Shown here: positions 53,045-61,295 of the stretch, piece after piece
Position numbering within the stretch: the first letter of the stretch is position 1
Layout: every line of letters starts with the position of its first letter
Assembly: GCA_964247695.1 (NCBI GenBank)
Contig: CAXTVI010000017.1
Span: 1 to 64,000, forward strand
Reading direction: 5' to 3'
Length of the DNA stretch: 64,000 nt
Source of the DNA: Lichenicoccus sp964247695
Lineage (GTDB): Bacteria; Pseudomonadota; Alphaproteobacteria; Acetobacterales; Acetobacteraceae
Made by a program: the position numbers and the translations under genes
Notes under the pieces: generated by a model
What the model was told of the DNA's origin: nothing
Databases searched by the model: none
What the model saw: only the letters and a program-made list of their open reading frames with translations

Positions 53045-53596
53045 ATGCGCTGCCCGTTCTGCGGCCACGAGGATACGCAGGTCAAGGATAGCCGTCCCAA
53101 CGAGGATGGCGCCGCGATCAGGCGCCGGCGGTTCTGCGCCTCCTGCGGCCAGCGCTTCACCACGATCGAGCGCGTCCAGCTGCGCGAGCTGGTGGTGACC
53201 AAGGTCGATGGCCGGCGGGTGCCGTTCGAGCGCGACAAGCTCGCCCGCTCGATCCGCATCGCCATGCGCAAACGGCCGATCGACGACGAGCGCATCGAGC
53301 GGATCGTCAACGGGCTGGTGCGCCAGCTCGAGGCCTCCGGCGAGGTCGAGATCGCCAGCAAGCAGCTCGGCGAGCTGGTGATGGACACTTTGCGCGAGGT
53401 GGATGCCGTGGCGTACGTCCGGTTCGCCAGTGTCTACCGCGACTTCCGCGAGGCGCGCGACTTCGAGGCGATCCTGGGCTCGCTGCCGAGCCTGCCGATC
53501 GCCGGCGCCGATTCCGCCGGCGGCCGCTCTGCAGGTGGCCCCCCTGCAGGTACTCTGGCCAAGGAGGCTGGACCCGCCGGGGCAAAGGCGCGATGA
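53045..53596 (+). CDS. nrdR: Transcriptional repressor NrdR
   Basis: Zinc-ribbon/ATP-cone repressor of ribonucleotide reductase genes, 183 residues. The zinc ribbon is MRCPFCGHEDTQVKDSRP (Cys 3, 6) with RRFCASCGQRFTTIE (Cys 31, 34). The ATP-cone covers VTKVDGRRVPFERDKLARSI to VAYVRFASVYRDFREARDFE. A 25-residue Ala/Gly/Pro tail follows. First gene of nrdR-nusB-thiL, with nusB starting 7 bases after its stop. Confidence 0.97.
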   Translation: MRCPFCGHEDTQVKDSRPNEDGAAIRRRRFCASCGQRFTTIERVQLRELVVTKVDGRRVPFERDKLARSIRIAMRKRPIDDERIERIVNGLVRQLEASGEVEIASKQLGELVMDTLREVDAVAYVRFASVYRDFREARDFEAILGSLPSLPIAGADSAGGRSAGGPPAGTLAKEAGPAGAKAR

Positions 53597-53603
53597 AGCG
53601 CGC

Positions 53604-54179
53604 ATGAGCGATCCCGAGACCTCCGAGCCGTCACCCGTCCGGGGGCGCACAGGGCCTGCGCGCCCGCCGAAGACGCGGCCGCGAACGGCGGCGCGGGTCG
53701 GGGCCGTGCAGGCCCTGTTCCAGAGCGAGCAGGGAGGCGAGAATCCCGAGTCTGTCATCGACCAGTTCGTGCGGCACCGGCTGGGCGAACTTCCCGGGAC
53801 CGGCGGCTACGAGGAGGGTCGGGTGCCGGAGGCCGACGTGGCGCTGTTCGGACGCATCGTGCGCGCCGCGGTGCGCGAGCAAGACCGGCTCGACCTGCTG
53901 CTGGTCGAGGCGCTGCCGCCGGAATGGCCGCTCGGCCGGCTGGATCCGGTGCTGCGTGCCCTGCTGCGCGCGGCGGGTGCCGAATTCATCATGCGCGACG
54001 GGCCGCCAGGCCGGGTCGTGATCAACGAATATCTCGACGTCGCGCACGGCTTCTTCTCGGGAGACGAGCCGCGCATGGCGAACGGCCTGCTGGACGTGAT
54101 CGGGCGCCGGCTGCGGCCACAGGATTTCGAGGAGCGCGCGCCGGCGGCCAGTCCCGACGTGGCCGACCCGGCCGCCTGA
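53604..54179 (+). CDS. nusB: Transcription antitermination factor NusB
   Basis: RNA-binding helical protein of 191 residues that with NusE binds boxA in rRNA antitermination. The core begins PRTAARVGAVQALFQSEQGG and includes VALFGRIVRAAVREQDRLDL, PLGRLDPVLRALLRAAGAEF and VVINEYLDVAHGFFSGDEP. The N-terminal 25 residues and C-terminal 20 residues are extra, Pro/Ala-rich. It lies between nrdR and thiL. Confidence 0.94.
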   Translation: MSDPETSEPSPVRGRTGPARPPKTRPRTAARVGAVQALFQSEQGGENPESVIDQFVRHRLGELPGTGGYEEGRVPEADVALFGRIVRAAVREQDRLDLLLVEALPPEWPLGRLDPVLRALLRAAGAEFIMRDGPPGRVVINEYLDVAHGFFSGDEPRMANGLLDVIGRRLRPQDFEERAPAASPDVADPAA

Positions 54180-54193
54180 CGTCGAGCCCCGTC

Positions 54194-55171
54194 ATGCCCG
54201 CGCCGGACCCGCCCGGCGAGTTCCGGTTCATCGAGCGGCATTTCCTGCCGCTGGCAGGTCCCGCCGCCCTGCGACTTTCGGACGACGCGGCAGTCTTCGC
54301 GCCGCCTTCCGGGCGTGAACTGGTGGTGTCGGCCGACGCCATGGTGCAGGGCGTGCATTTCCTGCCCGACGATCCGCCTGAGACCATCGGGCGCAAGCTG
54401 CTGCGGGTGAACCTGTCGGATCTTGCTGCGATGGGGGCGGTGCCGCTGGGCTACCTCCTGACCGTCACGCTGCCGCCTGGCATGACCGATGCCTGGTTTG
54501 CCGGGTTCTGCGCCGGGCTGGCCACCGACCAGGTGGAGTTCGGGCTGAGCCTGATGGGCGGCGATACCACCTCGACCTCCGGGCCGCTGGTGCTGTCGCT
54601 GACCATCCTGGGCCACGTGGCGCCCGGTGCCGCCCTGCGCCGCAACGGCGCCACCCCCGGCGACGGGCTCTGGGTGAGCGGCAGCATCGGCGATGCTGCG
54701 CTCGGCCTCGTGGCTCTGCAGGGAGGCCTCGCCGATCCGACCGGCGCCCTTGGCGCGCGCTACCGGGTGCCGCAGCCTCGCCTGGCCTTCGGGCAGGCGC
54801 TGCACGGCATCGCCTCCGCGGCTATGGATGTCTCCGACGGGCTGGTGCAGGATTGCGGGCATCTCTGCCGGCAATCGGGCGTAGCGGCGGTGCTCGACGA
54901 GCCGCTGGTCCCGCTTTCCGCTGCGGCCCAGGCCGTGGTCCAGGCGGCCGGTGCGGCCTGGCGCGTCACCTGCCTGACCGGCGGCGACGACTACGAGCTG
55001 CTGCTGGCGGTACCGACCGATCGCGAGACCCGGCTGCTTGCGGCCGCCTCGGCGAGCGGGACCGCCATCACGCGGATCGGCCGCTTCGAAGCCGGCCCCG
55101 CACGGGTGCGGGTGCTGGATGCGGCCGGAGTGGAGCAACAGTTCGACCGCGCCGGCTGGAGCCATTTCTGA
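54194..55171 (+). CDS. thiL: Thiamine-monophosphate kinase ThiL
   Basis: Phosphorylates thiamine monophosphate to the active diphosphate. 325 residues with AIRS-type motifs: FRFIERHFLPL, LSDDAAVF, VVSADAMVQGVHFLPDDPPE, RVNLSDLAAMGAVPLGYLL, SLMGGDTTSTSGPLVLSLTI, DVSDGLVQDCGHLCRQSGV and LTGGDDYELLLAVP. It starts 14 bases after nusB. Confidence 0.96.
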   Translation: MPAPDPPGEFRFIERHFLPLAGPAALRLSDDAAVFAPPSGRELVVSADAMVQGVHFLPDDPPETIGRKLLRVNLSDLAAMGAVPLGYLLTVTLPPGMTDAWFAGFCAGLATDQVEFGLSLMGGDTTSTSGPLVLSLTILGHVAPGAALRRNGATPGDGLWVSGSIGDAALGLVALQGGLADPTGALGARYRVPQPRLAFGQALHGIASAAMDVSDGLVQDCGHLCRQSGVAAVLDEPLVPLSAAAQAVVQAAGAAWRVTCLTGGDDYELLLAVPTDRETRLLAAASASGTAITRIGRFEAGPARVRVLDAAGVEQQFDRAGWSHF

Positions 55172-55230
55172 GGCGTGTCCGCCTTGGCATGCCGGTTGCT
55201 GCCGCACCACACCGGGGGACAGGAGGCTGC

Positions 55231-55425
55231 ATGGACGATAAAACAAGGCGGCTCGCGATCGAATCTGCGGCTTGGCTGGGGGTCGTGATCGAGCCGTCGC
55301 TGCTCGAGGGCGTGGCGGCCAGCCTGGAACTGCTGCGCCAGCATGCCGCCCGGGTCATGGCATTCGAGCTGCCGCCCGACGAGGAGGCGGCGCCGGTGTT
55401 CGCGGCCGAGCCGCCCGCGTCGTGA
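55231..55425 (+). CDS. atzG: AtzG-like GatC-type small subunit (DUF4089)
   Basis: A 64-residue helical protein, MDDKTRRLAIESAAWLGVVI through LEGVAASLELLRQHAARVM to FELPPDEEAAPVFAAEPPAS. It fits the DUF4089/AtzG group, which is GatC-like and forms a heterotetramer with the AtzE amidase, stabilising it. AGGAGG is ideally spaced before the ATG. Its TGA overlaps the GTG of the amidase gene (GTGA), as expected for subunits made together. Confidence 0.82.
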   Translation: MDDKTRRLAIESAAWLGVVIEPSLLEGVAASLELLRQHAARVMAFELPPDEEAAPVFAAEPPAS

Positions 55426-56759
55426 CCGGCACGACCGAAGCCCGCATCGCCGGAGTCCTCGATCGCATCGGCAGGCACGACGGCAGGCTGAACTGCTTCA
55501 CGACGATCCTCTCCGGCGAGGCGATGGCGGCTGCGCGAGCGCAGGACGTCCGGCTGGCGGCAGGCGAGACGAGCGGACCGCTGGCCGGCATGCCGTTCGC
55601 GGTGAAGAACCTGTTCGACGTGCAGGACGTGGTGACGCTGGCCGGGTCGCGCATCCTGGCGGGCGGACCGCCGGCGGCGCGGGACGCCTTCGCGGTGCAA
55701 CGCCTGCGGCAGGCCGGCGCCATCCTGGTCGGCTGCCTGAACATGGACGAGTTCGCCTACGGCTTCTCCACCGAGAACGCGCATTACGGCAGCACCCGCA
55801 ATCCGCACGATCTCCGGAGACTCGCCGGCGGCTCGTCGGGTGGCTCCGCGGCGGCGGTGGCGGCGGGCCTGGTACCGCTATCGCTCGGATCTGACACCAA
55901 CGGCTCGATCCGGGTGCCGGCCTCGCTGTGCGGCATATTCGGCCTCAAGCCGACCTACGGGAGATTGTCACGCAGCGGCGCCTGGCCGTTCGTCGGCAGC
56001 CTGGACCATATCGGTCCGTTCGCCCGCAACGTCCGCGACCTGGCGCTGGCATATGACTGCATGCAGGGTCCGGATCCCGGCGACCCGGTGCAGGTTGCGC
56101 GTCCCGTCGAGCTGGCCGCCACGGCCCTGGGGTCCGGCCTGTCCGGGTTGCGGGTCGCCCGGCTCGCCGGCTGGTTCGCCGGAGGCGGCGATCAGGCGGA
56201 GGCGGCGGTGCGTCACGTCGCGGATGCGCTTGGCGGCGCGAGCGACCTCGTGCTGCCGGAGACCGACCGTGCCCGCTCGGCGGCATTCTGCATCACGGCG
56301 GCGGAGGGTGGCGCGCTGCATCTGCCGAGGCTGGCAACGCAGGCGCTGCAGTACGACCCGGCGACGCGCGAGCGCCTGCTGGCCGGCGCGTTGCTGCCGG
56401 CGGCCGTTGTGGTGCAGGCGCAGCGATTCCGTTCGTGGTATCGAAGGCAGGTGCTCGCCGCCTTCGACCGGTTCGATGTGCTGCTGGCGCCCGCGACGCC
56501 ATGCCCGGCGCCGCGCTTCGACGATCCCACGATCATGCTCGGCGGCAGCGCAGTGCCGGCCCGGGCCAACCTGGGATTGTATGCGCAGCCGATCAGCTTC
56601 ATCGGGTTGCCGGTGGTCGCGGTGCCGCTGCAGGCGCCGGGATTGCCGATCGGGGTGCAGATCATCACCCGGCCGTTCGCTGAGATCCTCGGGCTTCAGG
56701 TGGCGGCGGCCCTGGAGGCAGCCGGCGTCGTCGGCTGCCGGGAGCTGGCATATGGCTGA
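55422..56759 (+). CDS. atzE: AtzE-like amidase (1-carboxybiuret hydrolase type)
   Basis: Amidase-signature enzyme of 445 residues with the Ser-cisSer-Lys triad: Lys in MPFAVKNLFDVQDV, Ser-Ser in LAGGSSGGSAAAVAAGL, and nucleophile Ser in LGSDTNGSIRVPASLCG. MDEFAYGFSTENAHYGSTRN is also characteristic of AtzE. In cyanuric acid degradation AtzEG removes an amine from 1-carboxybiuret. The true substrate here is inferred from the AtzG and AtzH-like neighbours. GTG 55422 starts the gene, overlapping the previous stop; the stop overlaps the next ATG. Confidence 0.85.
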   Translation: MTGTTEARIAGVLDRIGRHDGRLNCFTTILSGEAMAAARAQDVRLAAGETSGPLAGMPFAVKNLFDVQDVVTLAGSRILAGGPPAARDAFAVQRLRQAGAILVGCLNMDEFAYGFSTENAHYGSTRNPHDLRRLAGGSSGGSAAAVAAGLVPLSLGSDTNGSIRVPASLCGIFGLKPTYGRLSRSGAWPFVGSLDHIGPFARNVRDLALAYDCMQGPDPGDPVQVARPVELAATALGSGLSGLRVARLAGWFAGGGDQAEAAVRHVADALGGASDLVLPETDRARSAAFCITAAEGGALHLPRLATQALQYDPATRERLLAGALLPAAVVVQAQRFRSWYRRQVLAAFDRFDVLLAPATPCPAPRFDDPTIMLGGSAVPARANLGLYAQPISFIGLPVVAVPLQAPGLPIGVQIITRPFAEILGLQVAAALEAAGVVGCRELAYG

Positions 56760-57159
56760 GCCGCAGGTGAACGATCCGCGGGTACTGGCCGAGGTCGAGG
56801 CGGTGTTCGCGCGCTACGAGCAGGCCCTGATGAGCAACGATGTCGGGACGCTCGATGCGCTGTTCTGGCAGTCGCCGCATACCGTGCGCTATGGCGTCGG
56901 GGAGAACCTGTACGGGTTCGACGAGATCGCCGCCTTCCGCGGGGCACGTCCCGGCGGATCGCCGCCTCGAATGGTGCTGCGCAGCGTCGTGACCTGCTTC
57001 GGCCATGACGTCGCCACCACGTCCATCGAGTTCCGCCGCATCGGGCCGGCCGGCGTGCTTGAGGGCGTGATCGGACGCCAGAGCCAGAGCTGGGTCCGGA
57101 TGGCGGACGGGTGGCGGATCGTGGCCGCGCACGTCTCGCTTCTCGGCACGGGGGCCTGA
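56752..57159 (+). CDS. atzH: AtzH-like SnoaL-fold protein (DUF3225)
   Basis: A 135-residue SnoaL/NTF2-like protein: FARYEQALMSNDVGTLDALF, HTVRYGVGENLYGFDEIAAF, ARPGGSPPRMVLRSVVT, TTSIEFRR, QSQSWVRMADGWRIVAAHVS. DUF3225 proteins encoded with AtzE include AtzH, reported to deaminate 1,3-dicarboxyurea to allophanate. The ATG overlaps the amidase stop by eight bases. With AtzG and AtzE it forms a complete three-gene set, but no AtzD or AtzF gene is visible in this window. Confidence 0.82.
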   Translation: MAEPQVNDPRVLAEVEAVFARYEQALMSNDVGTLDALFWQSPHTVRYGVGENLYGFDEIAAFRGARPGGSPPRMVLRSVVTCFGHDVATTSIEFRRIGPAGVLEGVIGRQSQSWVRMADGWRIVAAHVSLLGTGA

Positions 57160-57179
57160 TCGCGCTCTCAGGCAAAGTA

Positions 57180-57250
57180 TGAACTCGAGCCGCTACCCAA
57201 TTGTTGACAACAGCTATCACAACATAATCACGTGCTGTTATAGTAAGGCC
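57180..57250 (+). promoter_or_regulatory. AT-rich upstream region of the GH16-RTX gene with an inverted repeat
   Basis: An unusually AT-rich island for this genome. It contains TTGACA (57204-57209), TATAGT (57239-57244) and an inverted repeat AACAGC (57209-57214)-N19-GCTGTT (57234-57239). The TTGACA/TATAGT spacing is 29 bases, too long for a normal sigma-70 pair, so exact elements are unsure, but it is the likely regulatory region. Confidence 0.35.
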
Positions 57251-57308
57251 TGCTCATCTCCGGTGCTGCTCGAGCGGCAGGATCTGGGCCCCTTCGGCGT
57301 TGGAGCGG

Positions 57309-59294
57309 ATGGACGTGAGCCTGAACGAAGCCGATTTCACCCCTGTCTTCGACGACCAGTTCGGATCGGAGTCATCGTTGGATCCGGCCCTGTGGTCGAA
57401 CCATTGGGGCTATGCCGATCAGTATTCCTTCGGCGGGGGCGCGCTCACCATGACGGGCTACCAGTCGCAGGACTGGTCCGGCGTCGGGATGATGCAGACC
57501 GCGGCGGGCGTCCAGGCCGGCGAGGGCTACGGTCTCTACAGCTTCACCGGTTACGGCAATCCCGGGCAAGGCGCCGGGGCGGCGGTGCTGATGTGGCGCG
57601 CCGACAACCAGTATCTCGACGCCGCAACGCCGGGCAAGGCAAGCGAGATCGACCTGTTCGAAAGCCTGAACGGCAGCCAGAGCGTGCTCTCGACGGTGCA
57701 CTACTACGACACCGGCGCCTCGAACGATGACGGCTCGGTCTATCACACCATCGATGTCGATCCCGCGACCCTGCACACCTACTCGGTGGACTGGGAGCGC
57801 GGCAGCCTCACCTATTATGTCGACGGCCAGGAATACTACCAGGACACCACCCACGCCCCCCTCGACGCGGCCGACGGCGGCAGCAACGAGGTGCTCGGAG
57901 CCGAGGTGCTCGGCGGCAGCTTCAACACCAACACCAGCACTGTGCAGCTGCATATCGTCAGCCTCAGCTACAGCGCACCCTCGAGTGCCGCCGCAGCCGC
58001 GATGCCGACGCTGACGCTGTCGCAGCCGGGCACCGTGCAGGAGCCGGCGCCCGGAGCCGGTGTCACCGTCACCGAGACCGTCACCGCGAGCAACCAGACC
58101 GGCACGGTCTATCTCGAGGTGCTGACCCAGACCGGCGCCACGGAAACCGGCTTCCAGGCCCTTGCGCTCGCCAACGGGCAGGCCAGCGCCGCCGTGCATC
58201 TCGCCCATGCGGGCGACATCATCCGCGTCGTCGATGCGGAGGTGACGGCGAATACTGCCGGTGTGGTGATCACCGACACGCCGGCCGGCGTGGTGACCCT
58301 CGGCGGCGGCGACCAGACCTATGCCGCCGCGGCTGGCGCCACCGTGCAGGCGGGTGCCGGGGACGACACCATCAGCGCCACCGCCGGCGACGTCACGGTG
58401 CGTGGCGGCGGGGGCGCCCTGACCTTCATCAACGGCGCGGCGGCGAGCGCGGTCGCCACGGGGGCCGGCTCGGCCACCTTGTTCGGAGGCGCCGGCGGCG
58501 GCAGTTTCACCGGCGGCAGCGCGGGCGACAATGTCCTCGTCTCGCAGGGCGCGTCTGGAAGCAACACCACGCTTACCGGCGGCGGGGCGGGTGACCGGAT
58601 ATTCGGATCCGCCTCCGGCCATGACCTGCTGGTGGCGGGCGCCGGGGCGGAAACCGTCGATGGCGGCGGCGGCGCCACGACGATCACGGGAGGTGTCGGT
58701 GGCAGCGTGCTGTTCAGCGGCGCCGGTGCAACGACGGTCGAGGGCAGCCTGTCGGGCGGCGACACGGTGGTCGGGGGCAGCGGCAGCCTGCAGTTCACCG
58801 GCCAGCACGGCGACGCGGTGTTCGGCGGCAGCGGCGCGCTCTCGGTCGCCGGCAGCACGACGGGCGCCGACTCGATCATCGGAGGCGCCGGCGTGCTCGC
58901 CGTCACCGGGCGTGGCGGCAACATGCTGGTGGCCGCCAGCGCCAGCAGCTCGACGATCGCGACCGGCAGCGGCGCCAGCCTGATCTTTGCGACCGCGGGC
59001 GCCAGCACGGTCACCGGCGGTGCCGGCTCGCTGCAGGTGGTGCTCGGCGCCGGCAGCGCGACCATCGACGAAGGGACGGGTGCTGCGACCTACCAGGTCG
59101 TCAAGGGGTCCGCGGATGGCGTCGACACGCTGAACGGCTTCCGGCCAGCCTCGGACAGCGTGAACCTGTATGGCTATGCCGCCGCGGACGTCTCGGTGAG
59201 CGTGGCCGGCGGCTCGACGCTGATCGCGCTCGGCGACGGCACCCGCATCGAGCTGGTCGGCGTGACCAACCCGGGCGGCAGCATCCACTTCTGA
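57309..59294 (+). CDS. GH16 beta-glucanase with RTX-like repeats, probable secreted enzyme
   Basis: A 661-residue protein. Residues 1-225 are a GH16 (laminarinase/lichenase-type) domain: FDDQFGSESSLDPALWSNHW, YGLYSFTGYGNPGQGAG, the catalytic EIDLFES (the E-x-D-x-x-E signature), STVHYYDTGASNDDGS and HTYSVDWERGSLTYYVDGQE. A beta linker follows, then from about residue 330 many Gly-rich units such as GAGDDTI, GGSAGDN, GAGAETVDGGGG. It ends with VDTLNGFRPASDSVNLYGY and GDGTRIELVGVTNP, an RTX-style C-terminus for type I secretion. No N-terminal signal peptide, which fits that route. ATG 57309 has GGAG before it. Confidence 0.85.
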   Translation: MDVSLNEADFTPVFDDQFGSESSLDPALWSNHWGYADQYSFGGGALTMTGYQSQDWSGVGMMQTAAGVQAGEGYGLYSFTGYGNPGQGAGAAVLMWRADNQYLDAATPGKASEIDLFESLNGSQSVLSTVHYYDTGASNDDGSVYHTIDVDPATLHTYSVDWERGSLTYYVDGQEYYQDTTHAPLDAADGGSNEVLGAEVLGGSFNTNTSTVQLHIVSLSYSAPSSAAAAAMPTLTLSQPGTVQEPAPGAGVTVTETVTASNQTGTVYLEVLTQTGATETGFQALALANGQASAAVHLAHAGDIIRVVDAEVTANTAGVVITDTPAGVVTLGGGDQTYAAAAGATVQAGAGDDTISATAGDVTVRGGGGALTFINGAAASAVATGAGSATLFGGAGGGSFTGGSAGDNVLVSQGASGSNTTLTGGGAGDRIFGSASGHDLLVAGAGAETVDGGGGATTITGGVGGSVLFSGAGATTVEGSLSGGDTVVGGSGSLQFTGQHGDAVFGGSGALSVAGSTTGADSIIGGAGVLAVTGRGGNMLVAASASSSTIATGSGASLIFATAGASTVTGGAGSLQVVLGAGSATIDEGTGAATYQVVKGSADGVDTLNGFRPASDSVNLYGYAAADVSVSVAGGSTLIALGDGTRIELVGVTNPGGSIHF

Positions 59295-59311
59295 ATACCT
59301 GAGGCGCCCGC

Positions 59312-59887
59312 TCAGAACATGCCGTAGGACGGCGCCAGCCAGCCGAGCAGGGTGAGGAGTAGTCCAGCGGCGCCCAGCGCCAGCGATGCCGAGAACAGCA
59401 TGCGCGAAGCGGTGATCACGGACACCGTGGCCAGCACGATGGCCAGTTCGAAGGCAGCGGCGGCGTTGTCATAGCTGTGCGTGCGCCGCAGGGCGAGGTC
59501 CCGCGCCGTCTCGAAGCCGTGCGCGCGAGCGGCGACCGCCTGCTTGCCATCGCCAGGATCATGTTCGTAATGGCCCTGCTCCTCGGCGAGCTGGTTCAGC
59601 ACGGAGTGTCGCGCGGCGGCGCCCTGCGGCGTCTGCGGCTGATCCAGCGTCGCTCCGAGGGCCGCCAGATCATGCGCGAGCGCCTGGCGGATCGACTTGC
59701 CCTGATACTGCGTCCAGGCGTCGGCTGCGGCGATCGAGTTCTCGTTGACCCTGATCTCGGCGTGCTTGGCGCCCTGCTCACTGATCGCGAGGCAGGCCGC
59801 CAGGACCGCGATCAGCAGCGCCGCATGCTTGTTGCCATGTTCGGCGGCATGGCCGGCATGCTCGTGATGCTCAAGCTGCTGTTCCAT
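59312..59887 (-). CDS. DUF4337 family membrane protein
   Basis: A 191-residue protein starting MEQQLEHHEHAGHAAEHGNK (His-rich), with TM1 HAALLIAVLAACLAISEQG, a soluble helical middle (NENSIAAADAWTQYQGKSIR), and two C-terminal membrane helices (FELAIVLATVSVITASRMLF, LGAAGLLLTLLGWLAPSYG). This matches DUF4337, membrane proteins of unknown function. ATG 59887 is the family-like start. Convergent with the GH16-RTX gene and just downstream of tRNA-Cys on the same strand. Confidence 0.82.
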   Translation of the reverse strand: MEQQLEHHEHAGHAAEHGNKHAALLIAVLAACLAISEQGAKHAEIRVNENSIAAADAWTQYQGKSIRQALAHDLAALGATLDQPQTPQGAAARHSVLNQLAEEQGHYEHDPGDGKQAVAARAHGFETARDLALRRTHSYDNAAAAFELAIVLATVSVITASRMLFSASLALGAAGLLLTLLGWLAPSYGMF

Positions 59888-59946
59888 CCGACGGCCTCGA
59901 CCACGTGTTGAAGGCAGGCGATGCACGCTGCCACATCGGCAGCACC

Positions 59947-60020
59947 TGGAGGTCCGGGCGGGAATCGAACCCACATACGCGGATTTGCAGTCCGCTGCAT
60001 CACCACTCTGCCACCGGACC
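59947..60020 (-). tRNA. tRNA-Cys (GCA)
   Basis: Read on the minus strand: acceptor stem GGTCCGG pairs with CCGGACC, the anticodon arm is GCGGA-CT-GCA-AA-TCCGC, and the T arm has GGGTTCGATTCCC. The discriminator is T and CCA is encoded. The anticodon GCA reads Cys codons. Length is 74 bases including CCA. Confidence 0.96.
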
Positions 60021-60276
60021 TCGGGGCTGCCTGAAGCGAGGATCACCGCCTGAAATCATCGGCTTGCGGCCCTGCGGGGCTCATAGCAGACCTGCCAGTG
60101 ATGATCCAGCCTCCCCGAGGTTGGCCAAGTCTGTGTTCCAGCAATGTCCCGGGAGGGTGCTTTCCGCACCTCTCTGGCACCTGCGAAAATCGAGGACTAC
60201 CTGTTCGGTCGCTGCACGCTGACGCGGTCTGAGATGACGTGTCGATGGTTCCGGCTCAGGTCGGAGTGGGTCGGGC

Positions 60277-60405
60277 GTGCTGCATCATCGGGAGTATCGG
60301 CGCCAGCACATGCTGGCGCATCGCCGCAGCCGTCCGACCCAGACGGCCTGCTGCCAGCAGAACGGCCTGCACACCAAGACCTACCGCACCTGGAGCCGCA
60401 GGCGG
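60277..60405 (+). pseudogene. IS66 TnpA-like accessory protein remnant
   Basis: The frame reads MLHHREYRRQHMLAHRRSRP, then TQTACCQQNGLHTKTYRTWSRR. It follows the IS66-type TnpA pattern (W..HV.AWR.SGLTQAAYC..HGL...TF..WRR) residue by residue. The similarity stops near 60405, and the conserved Trp, Tyr and Gly positions are partly lost, so it is a decayed fragment. No partner TnpB or TnpC and no terminal repeats were found. Confidence 0.45.
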
Positions 60406-60446
60406 GGGGCGGAGGGCGTGGTCGAACCGGTTTGCTTGCCTGGCGC

Positions 60447-60625
60447 CGGGCAGGACGTGCTGCCGCCGATAGCCGAACCGGCATCGTTCACCTGCAAACT
60501 CACGCAAGCGGGCGCGCGCCTCCTTTCCGTCCGGGCGACGCGACGTGCAGGCCACGTCTTGGGGTCGATGCCGAGCGACCGGCAATCCCGCCGCTGCGGA
60601 TAGTCTTGCTCCGTGATCCCCTTCG
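60447..60625 (-). pseudogene. IS3-family OrfB transposase remnant, frameshifted
   Basis: On the minus strand one frame reads QRRDCRSLGIDPKTW; the next frame continues SRRPDGKEARARLREFAGER, then CRFGYRRQHVL. Joined, this is the N-terminal region of IS3-family OrfB (form: RRACRxLGxDxxTxRYxSRRPDDxxLRxRLRELAxERRRFGYRRLHVLL). A 1-base shift separates the parts and about 80 percent of the transposase, with its DDE residues, is missing. Confidence 0.65.
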
Positions 60626-60752
60626 CCGGTCTCCATCCCGTGCCGGGAACTCCGTTCCGGTTTGCGCGCTCCCCTCCGGCACGACGTGGTGATCGCGGTG
60701 CCCATGTCGGAGGGCGGCCCGCGGTGACCTGGCACGGATACGAGAGGACTTC

Positions 60753-61295
60753 ATGATCGAGAAGACGCCTCTTGTCGTCAACATGCACACGGCGCCGGAA
60801 ATCGCGGCCGGAGTGCCCGCTGCCTGGACGCATTTCCAGCGCGAGTTGACGCCTGCGATGAAGGATGCGGGGCCAGGGCGTTTCGGGATGGGCCGTCTCG
60901 GCATGAACGCCAGAAGGGTGCCCCCGGGGCACAGCGCGTGCCCGGCACACACGCACCTTCTGGCCGACGAGATCTTCGTCGTGCTCGAAGGGCAAGGTCT
61001 GTTCCGCTACGGCGATCGGGTGCACGAGATCCGCGCCGGAGACTGCATTTCCTGTCCGGCCGACACGGGGATCGCTCATCAGATCGCCAACCCCGCGACC
61101 CCGGATGGCGCAGGCGACCTGGTCTATCTCGCAATCGGCGCCGAACCGCCCGCGGAGATCTGCACCTATCCCGACAGCGGCGCGCTCGTTATCGACGCCC
61201 TCGGTCGCCACGGGTTCCTGTGCGAGGCCGATTACTATGAGGGGCAGCCACAGCCCACGCCGCTTCTGACGCGGGGCGTCGACACACGCGTCTGA
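60753..61295 (+). CDS. Cupin-domain protein
   Basis: A 180-residue single-domain cupin. Motif 1 is PGHSACPAHTHLLADEIFVV LEG in spaced form G(X)5HxH(X)4E, with the metal ligands His-x-His and Glu; motif 2 is GDCISCPADTGIAHQIAN with its His. The C-terminal part (PDSGALVIDALGRHGFLCEA) resembles cupins of sugar or aromatic metabolism but does not define a substrate. GAGAGG stands before the ATG. It is bordered by decayed sequence on both sides, so its native context may be lost. Confidence 0.85.
   Translation: MIEKTPLVVNMHTAPEIAAGVPAAWTHFQRELTPAMKDAGPGRFGMGRLGMNARRVPPGHSACPAHTHLLADEIFVVLEGQGLFRYGDRVHEIRAGDCISCPADTGIAHQIANPATPDGAGDLVYLAIGAEPPAEICTYPDSGALVIDALGRHGFLCEADYYEGQPQPTPLLTRGVDTRV

Larger units (their letters stand above)
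60021..60752. other. Gene-poor stretch next to tRNA-Cys holding transposase remnants
   Basis: About 730 bases with no intact gene. It contains an IS66 TnpA-like remnant on the plus strand (60277-60400) and an IS3 OrfB-like remnant on the minus strand (60447-60625). 60021-60270 shows nothing I recognise. The last 50 bases hold the leader of the cupin gene. Confidence 0.6.

Noticed and set aside
57204..57228. Sigma-70 promoter TTGACA with CATAAT upstream of the GH16 gene
   Set aside because: Spacing is only 13 bases, too short for a standard promoter; listed only as an AT-rich candidate region.
57372..59288. A 638-codon minus-strand frame
   Set aside because: Antisense to the GH16-RTX gene; the repetitive GC-rich repeats leave the opposite strand open. 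No recognisable domain.
60646..60670. EcfG promoter upstream of the cupin gene (GGAAC-N16-CGCT)
   Set aside because: The -10 element has a mismatch and the site lies inside IS remnant surroundings; the nepR candidate has the same mismatch, so this could be chance.
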